From the NCBI GenBank assembly GCA_001414345.1, contig LLCB01000001.1:1-64000 (forward strand): a stretch of DNA of 64,000 nt, read 5' to 3'. The notes under the pieces were generated by a model. That model was not told where the DNA came from, searched no databases, and saw only the letters and a program-made list of their open reading frames with translations. The stretch comes from Hymenoscyphus infarciens. Lineage: Eukaryota; Ascomycota; Leotiomycetes; Helotiales; Helotiaceae. Positions 20,794-31,907 of this stretch are shown here, one piece after another. Numbering within the stretch: the first letter of the stretch is position 1; the number at the start of each line of letters is the position of its first letter. The translations under genes and the position numbers were made by a program.

Positions 20794-22693
20794 TTACTTT
20801 GCACCTGCGCTGTTAGCACGCTCTCTCTCTTTGGTCGAGTATCTCCCATTGGAGTTATCGACGGCACTCCCTCTTCGTCTCAGACCACTTGCTTTACGTC
20901 TTCTGACGAGTTGATAACCCCGGTCTAGCTCTGTTTCCACAGCACACCTAACTTTGAGGGCTCCAACGGCAGGCCAAACACTCCTTTCTCCTCTCAGCAT
21001 CCAATAATCGAGACTAGCTTGAGTTGGTCTTTCGAGCAACCGAATGAAATCGCCTGCAGAGAGTTCTGGGACGAGTGTAACGGATGCTGCCGGTATATGT
21101 TCATCAACTAAGAAACGTCGAATAGAAAGAGGGAGAAAACCAAGGCTGTCGAGCTGTTGTAGGCGATGATGAATTTCCATTGTAAACAATCTAAGAAGAC
21201 CACCAGTCAAAGACGTTCGGCCCCGGCGAGCATGTACTGGTGACGGCCCATGCATATCACTTTGAAGAAATGGAACCAAGTATGGTCGAGCCTGGGAAAC
21301 TATGAAATGATTGACATTAAATAATTCTGCGATTCGAGACATTGGCGAGTCTCTGTCTGTGTAGGAAGCATGGGTCCATGGGTGAAATGTGGTGTCCGTA
21401 GCAGCTGACCAGGGTACAATTGCACCAGATGCATCTTTACACCGCAATGTGATTGATTGACCGTAGAGTGAGGGAGATGATGCATTTGATGCTAATGCGG
21501 CCGACCATATCAACTGGGGTTTATTTAGCTCGGATTCTTTTACGAATTGGCAGTACTTACCACATTAGGAGCTGTGAGGTAGTTGAGCAGGTTTGGAACA
21601 CCGCTTTTCCCGGTCGTCGCAACAGTGATATTAAGAACACGTTTGGTCCTGTTGTACGCTTCTTCAAATGTCAAATCGCCAACATTAGCTCGAACGCATT
21701 CTTCCAATACTGTGACGTCCAGGAAATAGCCCTCTTTCCAAAACCTCCAAACTCTCCGGGTAAGAGTGCTTAACCAGTTGTCCGCAACTGGCCCTGCCTT
21801 CCCATTTTCTCGCACGGCACTCCTGCCAGCAAACGCAGAGAGATCAATGCTTTCTCCATCCAAGAATTGTGGCAATTCATCTTCGGTATGGATTCCAACC
21901 AGTGCCGCAATCAAGGCCCCAGTGGCTGTCCCAGTCACAATCCTGGGAAGTAGACCCCTAGAGAATAATGCCTTTACCACACCCAGATGGCATAAACCAA
22001 ATATCGAACCACCTTGAAGGACCAATGTGCTCCTCCCAAATGCCTGCCTTGTATCGTGCAACAAATCCAGCTTGGCCTGGCTGCTGAAGCCGGGGATTGC
22101 TCCGCTGCCATCAGCCCCGGGGGAGGTTGACAACTTGGTCACATCGACAACAGCCTGCGCAACTTGTGTAATGTAGTCTTCTATCAGAAGCTTAGTCCCC
22201 GCGAAAGCCCTGTTGAACAACCGGGGTGTAGAAATATTGCCCAAATTCCGCACCAGACCCGATCGGAGAAGGTTGACCAGTTGCAAAGTATCCCCCTCCT
22301 CTCGTGCAACAATGATGGACTGCAAACGCTCGTGAATGAGGCGGTAATCGTAGTATTTCGAGGTAGGATTCTGTCGCCTGGAGATAAACACGTCAACAAT
22401 TGTCTACCCAGTTGGAGTTGGAGTTGGAGTTGGGCATCGAACGAACCATAGATCGTTCCCTAAGAGCACATCGAGTTGGAAGGCTGCTTCTTCCCATTCC
22501 TCGTACGTCTTTGCATCGCGGAGGATATCGAACCAGAGGCGGGCTGGCTTTTTACGCGTCAACCAGCTTATGATCTTCTATTCCCAATGGATCAGCTGTG
22601 AAATGGCTCGAATTCGGAGGGACGTGGACCAACCCTCCACCAAAAGGACGCAACATCGACAATCATAGCCCAAATGGCCATCAAGGGTGACAT
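20794..22693 (-). CDS. Patatin-like protein lacking catalytic Ser and Asp
   Basis: Four exons: 22634-22693, 22447-22577, 21561-22377 and 20794-21513, giving 575 residues. It starts with a short hydrophobic segment (MSPLMAIWAMIVDVASFWW), then KKPARLWFDILRDAKTYEEW, which is typical of fungal Tgl4/Sdp1-like patatin proteins, and the oxyanion loop QGGSIFGLCHLGVVKAL. The nucleophile elbow reads GTATG (about residues 213-217), with Ala215 where the Ser of GxSxG belongs. The catalytic DG motif of the dyad appears as WTHASYTDRDSPM, with His384 replacing Asp. ELFNVNHFIVSQARPYLVP follows, as in active relatives. Related proteins are lipid-droplet or membrane triacylglycerol lipases/phospholipases. This copy should be inactive as a hydrolase, although the frame is intact. 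The first intron uses a weak GTTGGT donor, so exon 1 is the least certain part. Confidence 0.82.
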
Positions 22694-23135
22694 GATGCGA
22701 AAGGAGAAGATATAGCGGTGGCCTCAACTCATGATTTCACCAATCTCACCTCTTAGCTCAAAAGACGAAAATTGGGTCGAGGTACTTGTGAGGAAGCATG
22801 TGAAAGGAGAGGGGAGTAACCTACGAGTAAAAGTGTGCAGGGGATGACGGAAAAAGTGTAAAACTACAATACAGCAACAAAAATATGTATAACTTGATTT
22901 TATTATCAACTAGTAATTAGAGATTCCTTCTAACTTTTTTGGGTATTTTTCTGAGTTCTTTTAGATATACTGTAGTGGGGTCCTGCGAGCAGGAAATTCC
23001 GACAACTTTTTCCGTTAACGGAGCCTAGAAATTCCCCTCATTTTCAACTTCACGTCAGATGGATTTCTCCAAACTGCGACTTGTGTGTAACATGTCGCCC
23101 TAACCAAATCTCCGTATTTCTCGGCCCCTTTTTTA
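22694..23135. other. Short spacer
   Basis: 440 bp between the patatin-like gene start and the broken membrane-protein gene. I see nothing beyond presumed promoter sequence. Confidence 0.5.
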
Positions 23136-24092
23136 TTGCCATTCCTCCTCAATATTCTATTGTTGCGTGCCATTTACATCGTTGTCGGTCGGAAACCAGA
23201 TGAAAGTTCGTCTGGTGGCAGGTTCCCACCACAAAGCTGGGAGAATGGAGCAAGTGCAAATTCAACTATTCTAGCTTGTGAGCACGACTCTATAGGATTT
23301 CCGGGCTTTTTTCAATTTGAATACGCGGATACAGGTATTTGAATTGGATCAGGTTCGAGTTCTTGCCCCCTTAGGTTTGCGCCAATGTGCGACTCTTCTC
23401 ATCAGTATGCTGCTACCTTCTGGGTAAATTCATCGCTCACGACTCATGGGTCATGATAGCATTCTTGGGAACTGCATACATCACATTCATTTGCTGTGTA
23501 TCAAAAGAGATCATCGGACAAACGGTCTTCTGCTCTTGGGAGCGTTGTCGTTGGACTGAGCGATCAACAGATCATCACCGGGATTTCAATTATCATTGCT
23601 GGACTCACCCAGCTCCAGAGAGGAGGAATAGCGGCTTATCATTGGCAATCCGTTGTCAACCTTTCCTGGTTCTCGACAAAGACTCATTTATTAACGCTCA
23701 CGGCCCGCCGAAATGAATTTCGTTCCAACATTCCCCTTCGGATTATTCGAATATCTGGAATGTTAATATGCACCTTGTATCTAGTTGGTTATTTAGCTGC
23801 GACAAACCCGCCTCCACAAAGCTTTCCAGCCTGGTGTTTATATCGCCCACACATGACTTGGGGTAGAGACGAGTTCAAAAGCACCGATTCAAACCAGAGG
23901 CCAGATACGTGGGGCTATAATTGGTTCTACGTCGGACTTCTCATCTACAGCTTTTGTACTCGCCTCATTTTCTTGTCGAACAATATCAGTTTATCTCACC
24001 ACGTACTCAGGATCCCGAAAGGTCAGCCATGGGACTTTATGGAACCCATGATATGCTTGATTCAAAATTGGAGCTGTGGAAATGCTAGGTAG
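23136..24092 (+). pseudogene. Broken fungal multi-pass membrane-protein gene
   Basis: The 3' part (about 23496-24092) encodes LSDQQIITGISIIIAGLTQL, then YHWQSVVNLSWFSTKTHL and ISGMLICTLYLVGYLAA. This is the arrangement of a common, uncharacterised family of fungal integral membrane proteins. Upstream, CEHDSIGFPGFFQFEYADTG lies in a frame without an ATG. After a possible intron (GTATTT...CAG near 23335-23408) comes a membrane segment, HDSWVMIAFLGTAYITF, in a frame that does not join the LSDQQ frame: a shift of one reading frame is needed near 23490, and no acceptable intron supplies it. I therefore call it a pseudogene; an unrecognised splice or a sequence error could rescue it. Confidence 0.5.
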
Positions 24093-24628
24093 CCCGCAGG
24101 AGACATCTTGCTACCTTTGTTGATTTTGCCTTGACGAGAAGAGAATTGATGATCTCAAGAGCAGACTTGGGCTAGCGGTTTGAAGAGTATGAGATGTTAC
24201 AGGTATGTTGAAGGCCGAAGTGTTTGACATGAAAATTTGAAACTAACGGATGAATCACTTTCGATCAACTAGGCACAGAAATTATTCTACTGTTTGCTGG
24301 TACGATTTCTGGCACCCAAGCAGCTAGTAAAAAGTTCAATGCAACAAATTGCAATACGAATTACTTCTAGAAAGCGAGTAGCGCTTGCCGCGAGAGAACA
24401 AAAAAAGGCATTCGCGAGTATAATCGTTCTTTTGAGGTTAACGTTACGATGTCGTCCTTCTAGTGTTACTCATAACTCACTTCCCTTCTCTCGGTTCTCC
24501 TACCACTGCTCGAAGAATCTTTGATTGGTCTAGGATATTCGACGTGATTTGCCGAGTCTCGCTAAGGGAACAGATTGTATGCAGTCTAGTCTGGTCAGTT
24601 ACGATCCTTTCCTTCTTTTCCTCTTAGT
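24093..24628. other. Short spacer
   Basis: 535 bp at the 3' sides of the membrane-protein relic and the fusion gene. I see nothing in it. Confidence 0.5.
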
Positions 24629-27600
24629 CTAAGTACCACTAAAGATCAACAGACTTTGAATATCAACCCTACCAAATCCACGTTGACGCAATAGGTCACG
24701 GCCACGTTGAACAGGGAACTCGGCTACGACCATAATGCTGACATTGTCCGCGTTGATACCAGCCTCAACCAGTAGCTGTAGCACCGCACAAAGTGTTTCT
24801 CCCGTGGATAGCACATCATCTACAACCACCACTGTGCCACTTGTGGGAACCACGTCTCGTCCCATCTCTATATGCTTCTCTTTCGGATTTTCGGATGTCA
24901 AAGATGAGATATGAGACGAGGGCTTGGTAACAGAAACAGTGGGCTCTGGGAGCTTGCCGGCTTCACGGATCAGTACCAAGGGCACATCAACCTTCGAGGC
25001 CAACGCCGATGCATAGACAAAGCCACCCGCCTCGCAACATGCCACTGCATCGACTTTGGCCCAGTCACTAATGAAGTGAGCTTGTAGCAGAGATATACAC
25101 AGAGCCAGTCCTCCGGGTTGCTGGGAAATGCCAAGTACATGGCGGAAATCGATGCCTGGACGCGGAAAGTCGGGTATCTGACGTACCATATTGGCCAGCC
25201 GCTGCAAATCCTCGTGGGCAAATGGAAGCAAGTAACGCTCGGCAAATCTTTTTGCTCCCTCGATCCCTGTTATGTCATTGCGAAAGACGAGACTAGGATG
25301 ATAGTCCATATCCTCACCATCATCATCCTTCCCATGAAAGCCTCGACGAACTTGCCGCGTTTCTATGCTAGCTTTGACGCGAACATCGAGCAGTCTAATA
25401 TCTGGAATCAGATGGGATAGGGCTGTGACTGGAGCCTCGTCTCGCATTCCAGTTATGAAAAGAACGTCTGCATCGGCACCCAACACCAAACTCAAAAAAT
25501 GTTCCTCTGGTAGTCGAGGTCGCTGCTGTACCTGGGTCTGGAAGAATGCCGTCAACGCTGGCCGATGTTTCTCCTTATAACCTCGATCATACAGTAGAGA
25601 TTTCAGATCAGCCCCTGTTACTGCCGAGTATTCTCGCTTCGTGGCATCGCTTATGCTGACGGCTCGAGCCATGTGGCTCTTATTGAATACAGAAACCCAG
25701 ATGTCAGCGCAAAAGTTCTTGCCAGCACCACTCTCGCCCGTGACAAGAATGACAAGCTTGAGCTTCTTTTCAATTTGCGTTTCCGTTCTCTGGAGATGGC
25801 AGGTATAAGCCAGCACATTATGCGGGTCTAAGCTGCGCTTGAGACGAGCCAGGCGCGGCTGATTTGGTCCGAAGGCTTTAGCTGCCAGCGCTGAGTCTCT
25901 AGGGTCAGGACCTAGGTCAGCTCCATAGACCCCGTTGCTCAAAGGCAACAAGTTCTCAACGACATTGTAAACCCATTTTACAGCGTCTCGAGAGGCCTCA
26001 TTTCCATCCTCGTCGCGTGGCCAGACACCAGTTATTACACAGGCAAAGTCCCAGTCACGGCAACAAAAAGCAGTGGCATCGGCTGCTATTTCGCCAACCG
26101 CTGCTCCACCTTGGAGTAGATGGAGATAACAGAGAGGCGAGGGACGACTCTCCACTGCCGATATCAAGATGTTGGCGATATTCACAGCTCCGATATGTTT
26201 CAAAAATAAACATCGCTTAAACGAGGATGTCTTGCCGCCGCAATGTCCGCCATGCATTCCCATGTACTAGAGGATGGGGAAGTCAGTATTTGCCTACCAA
26301 GAAATGTCTGGGGAATCGGCACGGAGCAATGCTGGGGTTCAGGAATGATTTAGGAAAGCTAAAGAGTCGTTCAAAAGCCATCCAAGTGAAAGAAAGTGGG
26401 CGAACGATGTCCACCTACCATCTCAGTATCGAACAAACCGATGCTGTCAACTGTCTTGATATTACCTCCCAGTTCTTGGAACTTATCGATAGAGGAAGAT
26501 GGTCCCAAAGTCAGCTCAGAGGTGGTGGATTCGATATTTGTCACACCAAGTTGCAGTTGGTCGTTGTCCCAATACAGATACGCGTCTGCAGAAAAGTTCC
26601 GGGAAAGCTTGCTAGCGAACTCATCGAAACTGCTAAGTTTGAGCCGTGCTTCCAGGTCGTCTCTCAATGGAACAACCCAATTTCGAATGGAATAGATTGA
26701 GGCGGGGTAAGCTTTGAAAGTCACACTGATCACAATTCCGAAATTGGTCCCAGCTCCTTTGATTGCCCATAATATATCGATTTCGTTTTTGGGTCGCACA
26801 GCTTCAACCGGTAAGTATTGGCTCGGTACTCGGCCAACGCAAAGAATCTTGCTTGATTCGACGCTCACTATCACAGCACCAACGATGGCATCGCATGATA
26901 GCCCGTGTTGCCTCGCTAGGTGACCAATACCACCTTGTAACCACAATCCGGCACCTACACTTGGGCGAGATCCTAGAGGCACTGTCAAGCCCTCAGCCAG
27001 GGTCCTTTTGACAATATCTCCTGTCTTGCAACCAGCCTCGGCAATGACCAAGGGGCTGGAGCCTGGGTCGAAATTGGAATTGGAATTGGAACTGGAACTA
27101 TGGTTTCTTTTTTTCTCCTGGACAATGTGTACTTGGTCGATGGCACTCATGTCAATGGAGACGACATTAGGCCAGGTACAGTGGCCACTGTGACTTCCGC
27201 TAATGACGGTCAGGCTGGCCTTGTGCTTCAGGGCCCATTGAACACACTGCTGGACCTGTTGGGTATCTGTTGGACTCAAAATTGAGGCCGGGTGATGAAG
27301 GCGTGCCTCCCAGTTTTTGACCGTTCTTTCTGCCTTGAATAATGGTACATGCAACGTCAAGTCTGGCAGCTTCGTCGCATGTTGGGTAAAGGTCACCATG
27401 ACGTTAGGTGAGCTAAATAAGAGTTGTTCTGGGAGAGCTTCTTCACGACGGCCCAAGGTACGGCAAACCTCGCGCCAACGGACCTGGATAGTTGGACTGT
27501 CGTCTGAATCCTGTGTAAATCCTGCGATGAAGGGAGCAAAATGGTCTAGAACTTCATCATTATCTACCAGACCGATGACTCCAGTAGGGAAACAAGTCGA

Positions 27601-28218
27601 TCGATGGCATACCAAGCCGTCGATACGGAGGGAGTCGCGATGGAAAACCACTATTATTCCATGTGGTTGCCTGACAAGCATTTCCAGTGTTTGTTCGATT
27701 ATCGTGTGTTTGGAATTCATTCCATACATACTGTGGCAGAATAGTATGATGTCGTATCTATCGGCATCATTTCTAGCACCTGTACTGCTTGCTGTGTTTC
27801 CCTGTAGAACAAAGGGAATTGGACGAATGCTAGGCGAGTTTTCCAAACATGGCAGCGGGGACTGCGTATCGGAGGTAGAAGAAAGCCATTCTTCCAATCT
27901 CGTAGCAAATATATCGTTGGGCTCAAACGCATCGTATTTCCTGATCTTCCGTCTCAAATGGCTAGGGAGATATCCAAGTACGCTCTTTGGGCCTGGTCCA
28001 ATTTCCAGTACCGAGAGAGATATACACGAGTTGAAGCGAGATGCAATGAGCTGAGATAATTGGGGGACAATAAAATCTTCGTATGTTTTCCATTCTGAGC
28101 GTAGCATAATATCAAAACCATCACTGTACTGTTTGCTGGACAATGGCTGCTTTGGGGATGACGTCGCTGTCTCGGCTTTCTGTCTGAGGGCTTTTGTGAG
28201 GGCGTCGAGGGTAGCCAT
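24629..28218 (-). CDS. Four-domain fusion: methyltransferase, FAD oxidase, P-loop kinase, phosphoribosyltransferase
   Basis: Two exons, 26419-28218 and 24629-26266, joined in phase 0 across a 152-bp GTAGGT...TAG intron, encode 1145 residues. Residues 1-290 form a SAM-methyltransferase-like domain with motif I LSVLEIGPGPKSVLGY (about 68-82). Residues 300-505 are an FAD-binding (PCMH) domain with GSHSGH (His343) and GLSCDAIVG (Cys442), the two residues that hold FAD covalently in bicovalent flavoenzymes. A BBE substrate-side domain follows, ending LKRSLDPHNV (about 742-751). Residues 770-950 resemble a P-loop kinase: VTGESGAGKN, then ISDATKREYSAVTGADL, as in phosphomevalonate-kinase-like or nucleotide kinases. 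Residues 955-1145 match adenine phosphoribosyltransferase: RQIPDFPRPGIDFRHVLGI and the PRPP loop VVVVDDVLSTGET. No stop or frameshift interrupts it. A substrate linking these activities is unknown; purine or nucleoside-like chemistry is inference. The gene begins about 470 bp from the second AT-rich island. Confidence 0.88.
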
Positions 28219-28705
28219 TTCGGCTCAGTGGAATGTGTTTAAGTATCTTGTACCAGTGACAGTGGTAGTGATGATGATTGAAGGGTGATTTCTCGATGTC
28301 AATGGTTGAGCAAACGAATTTAGAATAACGTATGATAAAGTGTTACCTTAGAAGTAAGGTACCTACGCTTAAGCGAGACATTTTCTCCGCCAATAGAACA
28401 GGTCTCTTCCTAGGCTTCTAGATGGAGACCTGCAGGCTGGAACCAATCATTCCAGAGATGAACTCTGCTTGTTAGGTATTAGGAGCTGAGGTGACACGCG
28501 ATGTTCAATAGAAGCGGTAATAAATATCAGCTTCGCACCTGTCTATCTAACTCGTTTTCCAACTATCTAGAGTATTTCGAGGTAGTTGCTTTATATACTT
28601 AGAAAAACTTAGAATATTAGCTTAAATAATTAAGTTTTAACTATTTACTACTATCTTTTCTATTTACTATAAAAGTAGATTATAATATAGTAAGTTACGA
28701 GTTAA

Positions 28706-29153
28706 GAGCCTGTTTAGCTAGTATATTTTTTAGATAATTTAGTATATATACTACTAAAAAGGCATTATAATAATAATAGATAATTTACTATATTTAACAC
28801 TTTAATATATACTAAATCGTTTAGCCTATATATTTTTAAGCTAGATTATTTAGCTAAATAATCTAATATTTATTTAAAAGATTATTCTTATTAAAAAAAG
28901 TAATTATTCTATTATTAGCAAAACTACGATAATTAGAATATTTTCTAGTATATATTTTATTCTTCTACTATTAATACTAGTACTAGAGGCTATTATTAAT
29001 CTTACTAAGAATTATAATAAAGAGCTAAACGATTATAGACTTTATTATTAGATAATTAGATAATTAAATAAATATATACTAAGCTACTTTTAAAAGGTCT
29101 CGGTTTATTTATTATATAATTTAATATTATCTCATAGTAAGCTAAATAGGCTC
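28706..29153. mobile_element. PIF/Harbinger-like MITE nested in copy 2
   Basis: The ends are GAGCCTGTTTAGCT on the left and, reversed, GAGCCTATTTAGCT on the right. The trinucleotide TAA lies on both sides (28703-28705, 29154-29156), the 3-bp target duplication usual for PIF/Harbinger. It is 448 bp, very AT-rich and without coding capacity. Removing it and one TAA restores the terminal repeat of the host element exactly, which fixes the boundaries. Confidence 0.8.
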
Positions 29154-29442
29154 TAAGCTTAAATTTGTCTACTTTTTTTATAATCCGAGCCTTTTTTTTT
29201 TCAAAGCTTTCTCTCTCTTTTCTTTAGAAGATAGGAAATAAAAGTACTCTAAAAGAGAGAAGGCTTAGCTAGAAAGAAGCGCTATATCTAATTATCTCTC
29301 TTCTATATTACTTATTAATTTAAAGTAAGTATAATAAAAGTAAACTAAAAAATAGATAATTCTTAAAAAAACTCTCTTTTTTTAAAAAAATTTCACTATT
29401 TTTAGAAGGTTGATAAGGTATACTAAGACCTTATAAAAATTA

Positions 29443-30852
29443 CGGTAATTATCTATTTTACTCTCTAAATAATGATTTATATCTTAAATATCCCTTGATT
29501 AATAAATAATACCTAGAATACCTCTTGTTTTTATACCTCTTATTTTTAGAGAGTAAAACTGTTAAAATAAGAGTATTCTAGTTAGTAAATATTTACTACT
29601 TTTACTATATATCTATACCTGTTTTTAAGTAAATTAAAACTATATACTAAGATGCTTTATAATATTCGAGTACTAAAATCTATTCCCTCTCTATCTTCTT
29701 CTACTATTACTACTACTACTAATATACTAGCTCTTAAGTATAAGGATAAGGTAGAGCGTAAGCGGCGTATAAAGCCTCGTTGTATAATATTAAAAGAGCT
29801 CGATTAATAAGAATAATAAGATAAAGCTATTATAAATAAATTAATAGGTAATTCTACACTAGTAGATACTAACGCTTTAAAGGACGTTATACGAATCGGT
29901 TAGAAGTAGCCTACTTTTAAGGAGGTAAAAGAGGCTATAATTATTTATTTAATTAATTAGAACGAATTCTATAAGATTATAAAGTTAGATAAAGGTTGGT
30001 TTATTCTCGAGTATAAGGTAAAAGAGATATACGAATTCTACTTATATATTATTCTTTCTAAGAAGACTTAGCGTGTAATCCTTTAAGTGTATACCTCTTA
30101 CTCTTATCTAACTAATATATACCTTAATTACTATAGTAAGAATAGTATATGATATATTCTTAATACCTATGCTAAATCTATTAATTAAGATCCTAACCTT
30201 AAGGCGAAGAATTTAGTAAATAATAAGAAGTCGCTTAGCTAAGGTAATACTATACTAAATTGTTAGGTATATCGCGCTATCTAAAAGCAATATAAGGAGA
30301 GTCTTAAGAAGGAAAAGAATTCGTTTACGCTTATGCTAAATTACGTAAAAGCGCTCTAAGATTCGGATCCTGCTTACTACGCGCGTCTTTAAATCGACTA
30401 GGAAACTATAGAATTCGAGGGCGTATTTGTTACTCTAGGACCTCTTTGTAATACTGCTAAATATATCCGCTACTTTGCTAGAGTCGATGCTATATATACT
30501 CGATCGAAGTTTAAGATAGTGCTAGCGATTACTATTATAATTAATGCTAATAACGAGATATTGCCGATTTGCTAGGCGTTGTTACTAAAGGAGGACGAGA
30601 AGTCGTAGAGGAAGTAGGTAGATAGTGTAGTAGTAGGTTAATTTACTGTATTTATTGAATTTTTAGTGTATTAGTATAGAGAAAACAATGAATGAGGAAA
30701 ATATCTTTACTGACTAGAATACCTCTGTTTTAATAGTTTTGCTCTCTAAAAATAAGAGATATAAAAACAAGGGGTATTCTAGGTATTATTTATTAATTAA
30801 GAGATATTTAAGGTATAAATCATCATTTAGAGAGCAAAATAGATAATTACCG
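29443..30852. mobile_element. Decayed DNA transposon with long terminal inverted repeats, nested in copy 2
   Basis: Terminal inverted repeats of about 150 bp start CGGTAATTATCTATTTT on both ends, flanked by TA (29441-29442, 30853-30854). I count about 15 differences between the arms, all transitions. The interior of about 1.1 kb has stop-riddled frames. TA duplication suggests the Tc1/mariner/pogo superfamily, but no DDE motif could be read. Confidence 0.75.
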
Positions 30853-31907
30853 TAAAAATTAAGACAGATATAAAATTATCTATTTTTATTATATAAAGTT
30901 TATAGAGTAATAGAGGATATATAGAGCTCTTATTTTCTATTTATCTAGAGTATACTAATTTACGTTATTATTAATAAATAGGTAAAAGAGTGTCTAAAAA
31001 GAGAAGAAAACAAGGAATTTTTTTAAAAAGCTCGGATTATAAAAAAAGTAGATAAATTCAAGCTTAACTCGTAACTTACTATAACCTATGTCTAAAGTAA
31101 GAGAGATATCTAACTACTACTAATAAATTACTTATATCTAGGCTTTGAAAAGTTTATACTATTCTTTATAATTACTATCTATAAGTGAAATAATAAAGTA
31201 TACTTAAAAGCAACTACTAGTTATAGCTATATCGACTTTTGTTTAAATAGAAAATAGTTTATTTCTTAGAATAATTTTAGGTTTATATTATAGAATATAA
31301 AGAAGAGATTAGAGGTTAAGATATAGAGAACAGATCTAGCTTAGAAATTAAAATGTTTATAATACTTAGAGTATAGTTATTAACTTTATAGATTTATATG
31401 CCTTTGAAATAATTATTCTAGTATATAATATAGTGAATTAGCAAGTGAATAGTAACGTACTAACGTGAGAATTTCTCTCTCTCTAATAGTAAGTTAATAT
31501 AAAATATATTATTCTAGCTCTTTGAATAATTTAAATAAATAAATAGAGAAATTAAAGAAAAGAGTCTTGGGGTTTTTATTATCTGAAACTGTTTTATTCA
31601 CTTTTAATGTTCTAGATAACGAGAGAGAAGATATCTATTTATTCTCGCTTTTATTGTGGTTTTTACGTAATTCCTAAGCATGCTGTTCTACCACTGGTCG
31701 CCGCCACATATTTGAACAGACTAATCATAGAATTTGTAACTTTTATTTTTACCGTCTATTCAGCTGTCTCACTCCCTCACCACCTACTCTTCCCCACTAT
31801 TTAGTTTATTGACATTTCACAACTGCACCCTAAGATCTACATCAATATCATAATTGAACAAACTTTTTCTATATCTGCTCCTTCTCGCTATCATCTGCGA
31901 GCAAACC

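Larger units (their letters stand above)
28688..31081. mobile_element. TA-flanked inverted-repeat element, copy 2, hosting two insertions
   Basis: The left end reads TAGTAAGTTACGAGTTAA and is interrupted after 18 bp by the element at 28706. It resumes after 29156 with GCTTAAATTTGTCTACTTTT. The right end (to 31081), reversed, reads TAGTAAGTTACGAGTTAAGC and continues TTGAATTTATCTAC. TA flanks both ends (28686-28687, 31082-31083). Compared with copy 1 (CAGTGAGTTGCGAGTTAAGC), the changes are C to T and G to A, the RIP direction. Removing both inner elements leaves about 530 bp, close to the about 485 bp of copy 1. Confidence 0.8.
28560..31907. other. AT-rich, RIP-like transposon island
   Basis: From about 28560 the sequence becomes strongly AT-rich, with TAG/TAA stops everywhere. 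It is filled mainly by the three nested elements listed separately (28688-31081). The part from 31082 to 31907 has no gene I can support. Inside 29640-30650 a frame with many TAA/TAG codons where Gln would fit suggests a decayed transposase; I could not identify it. Confidence 0.7.
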
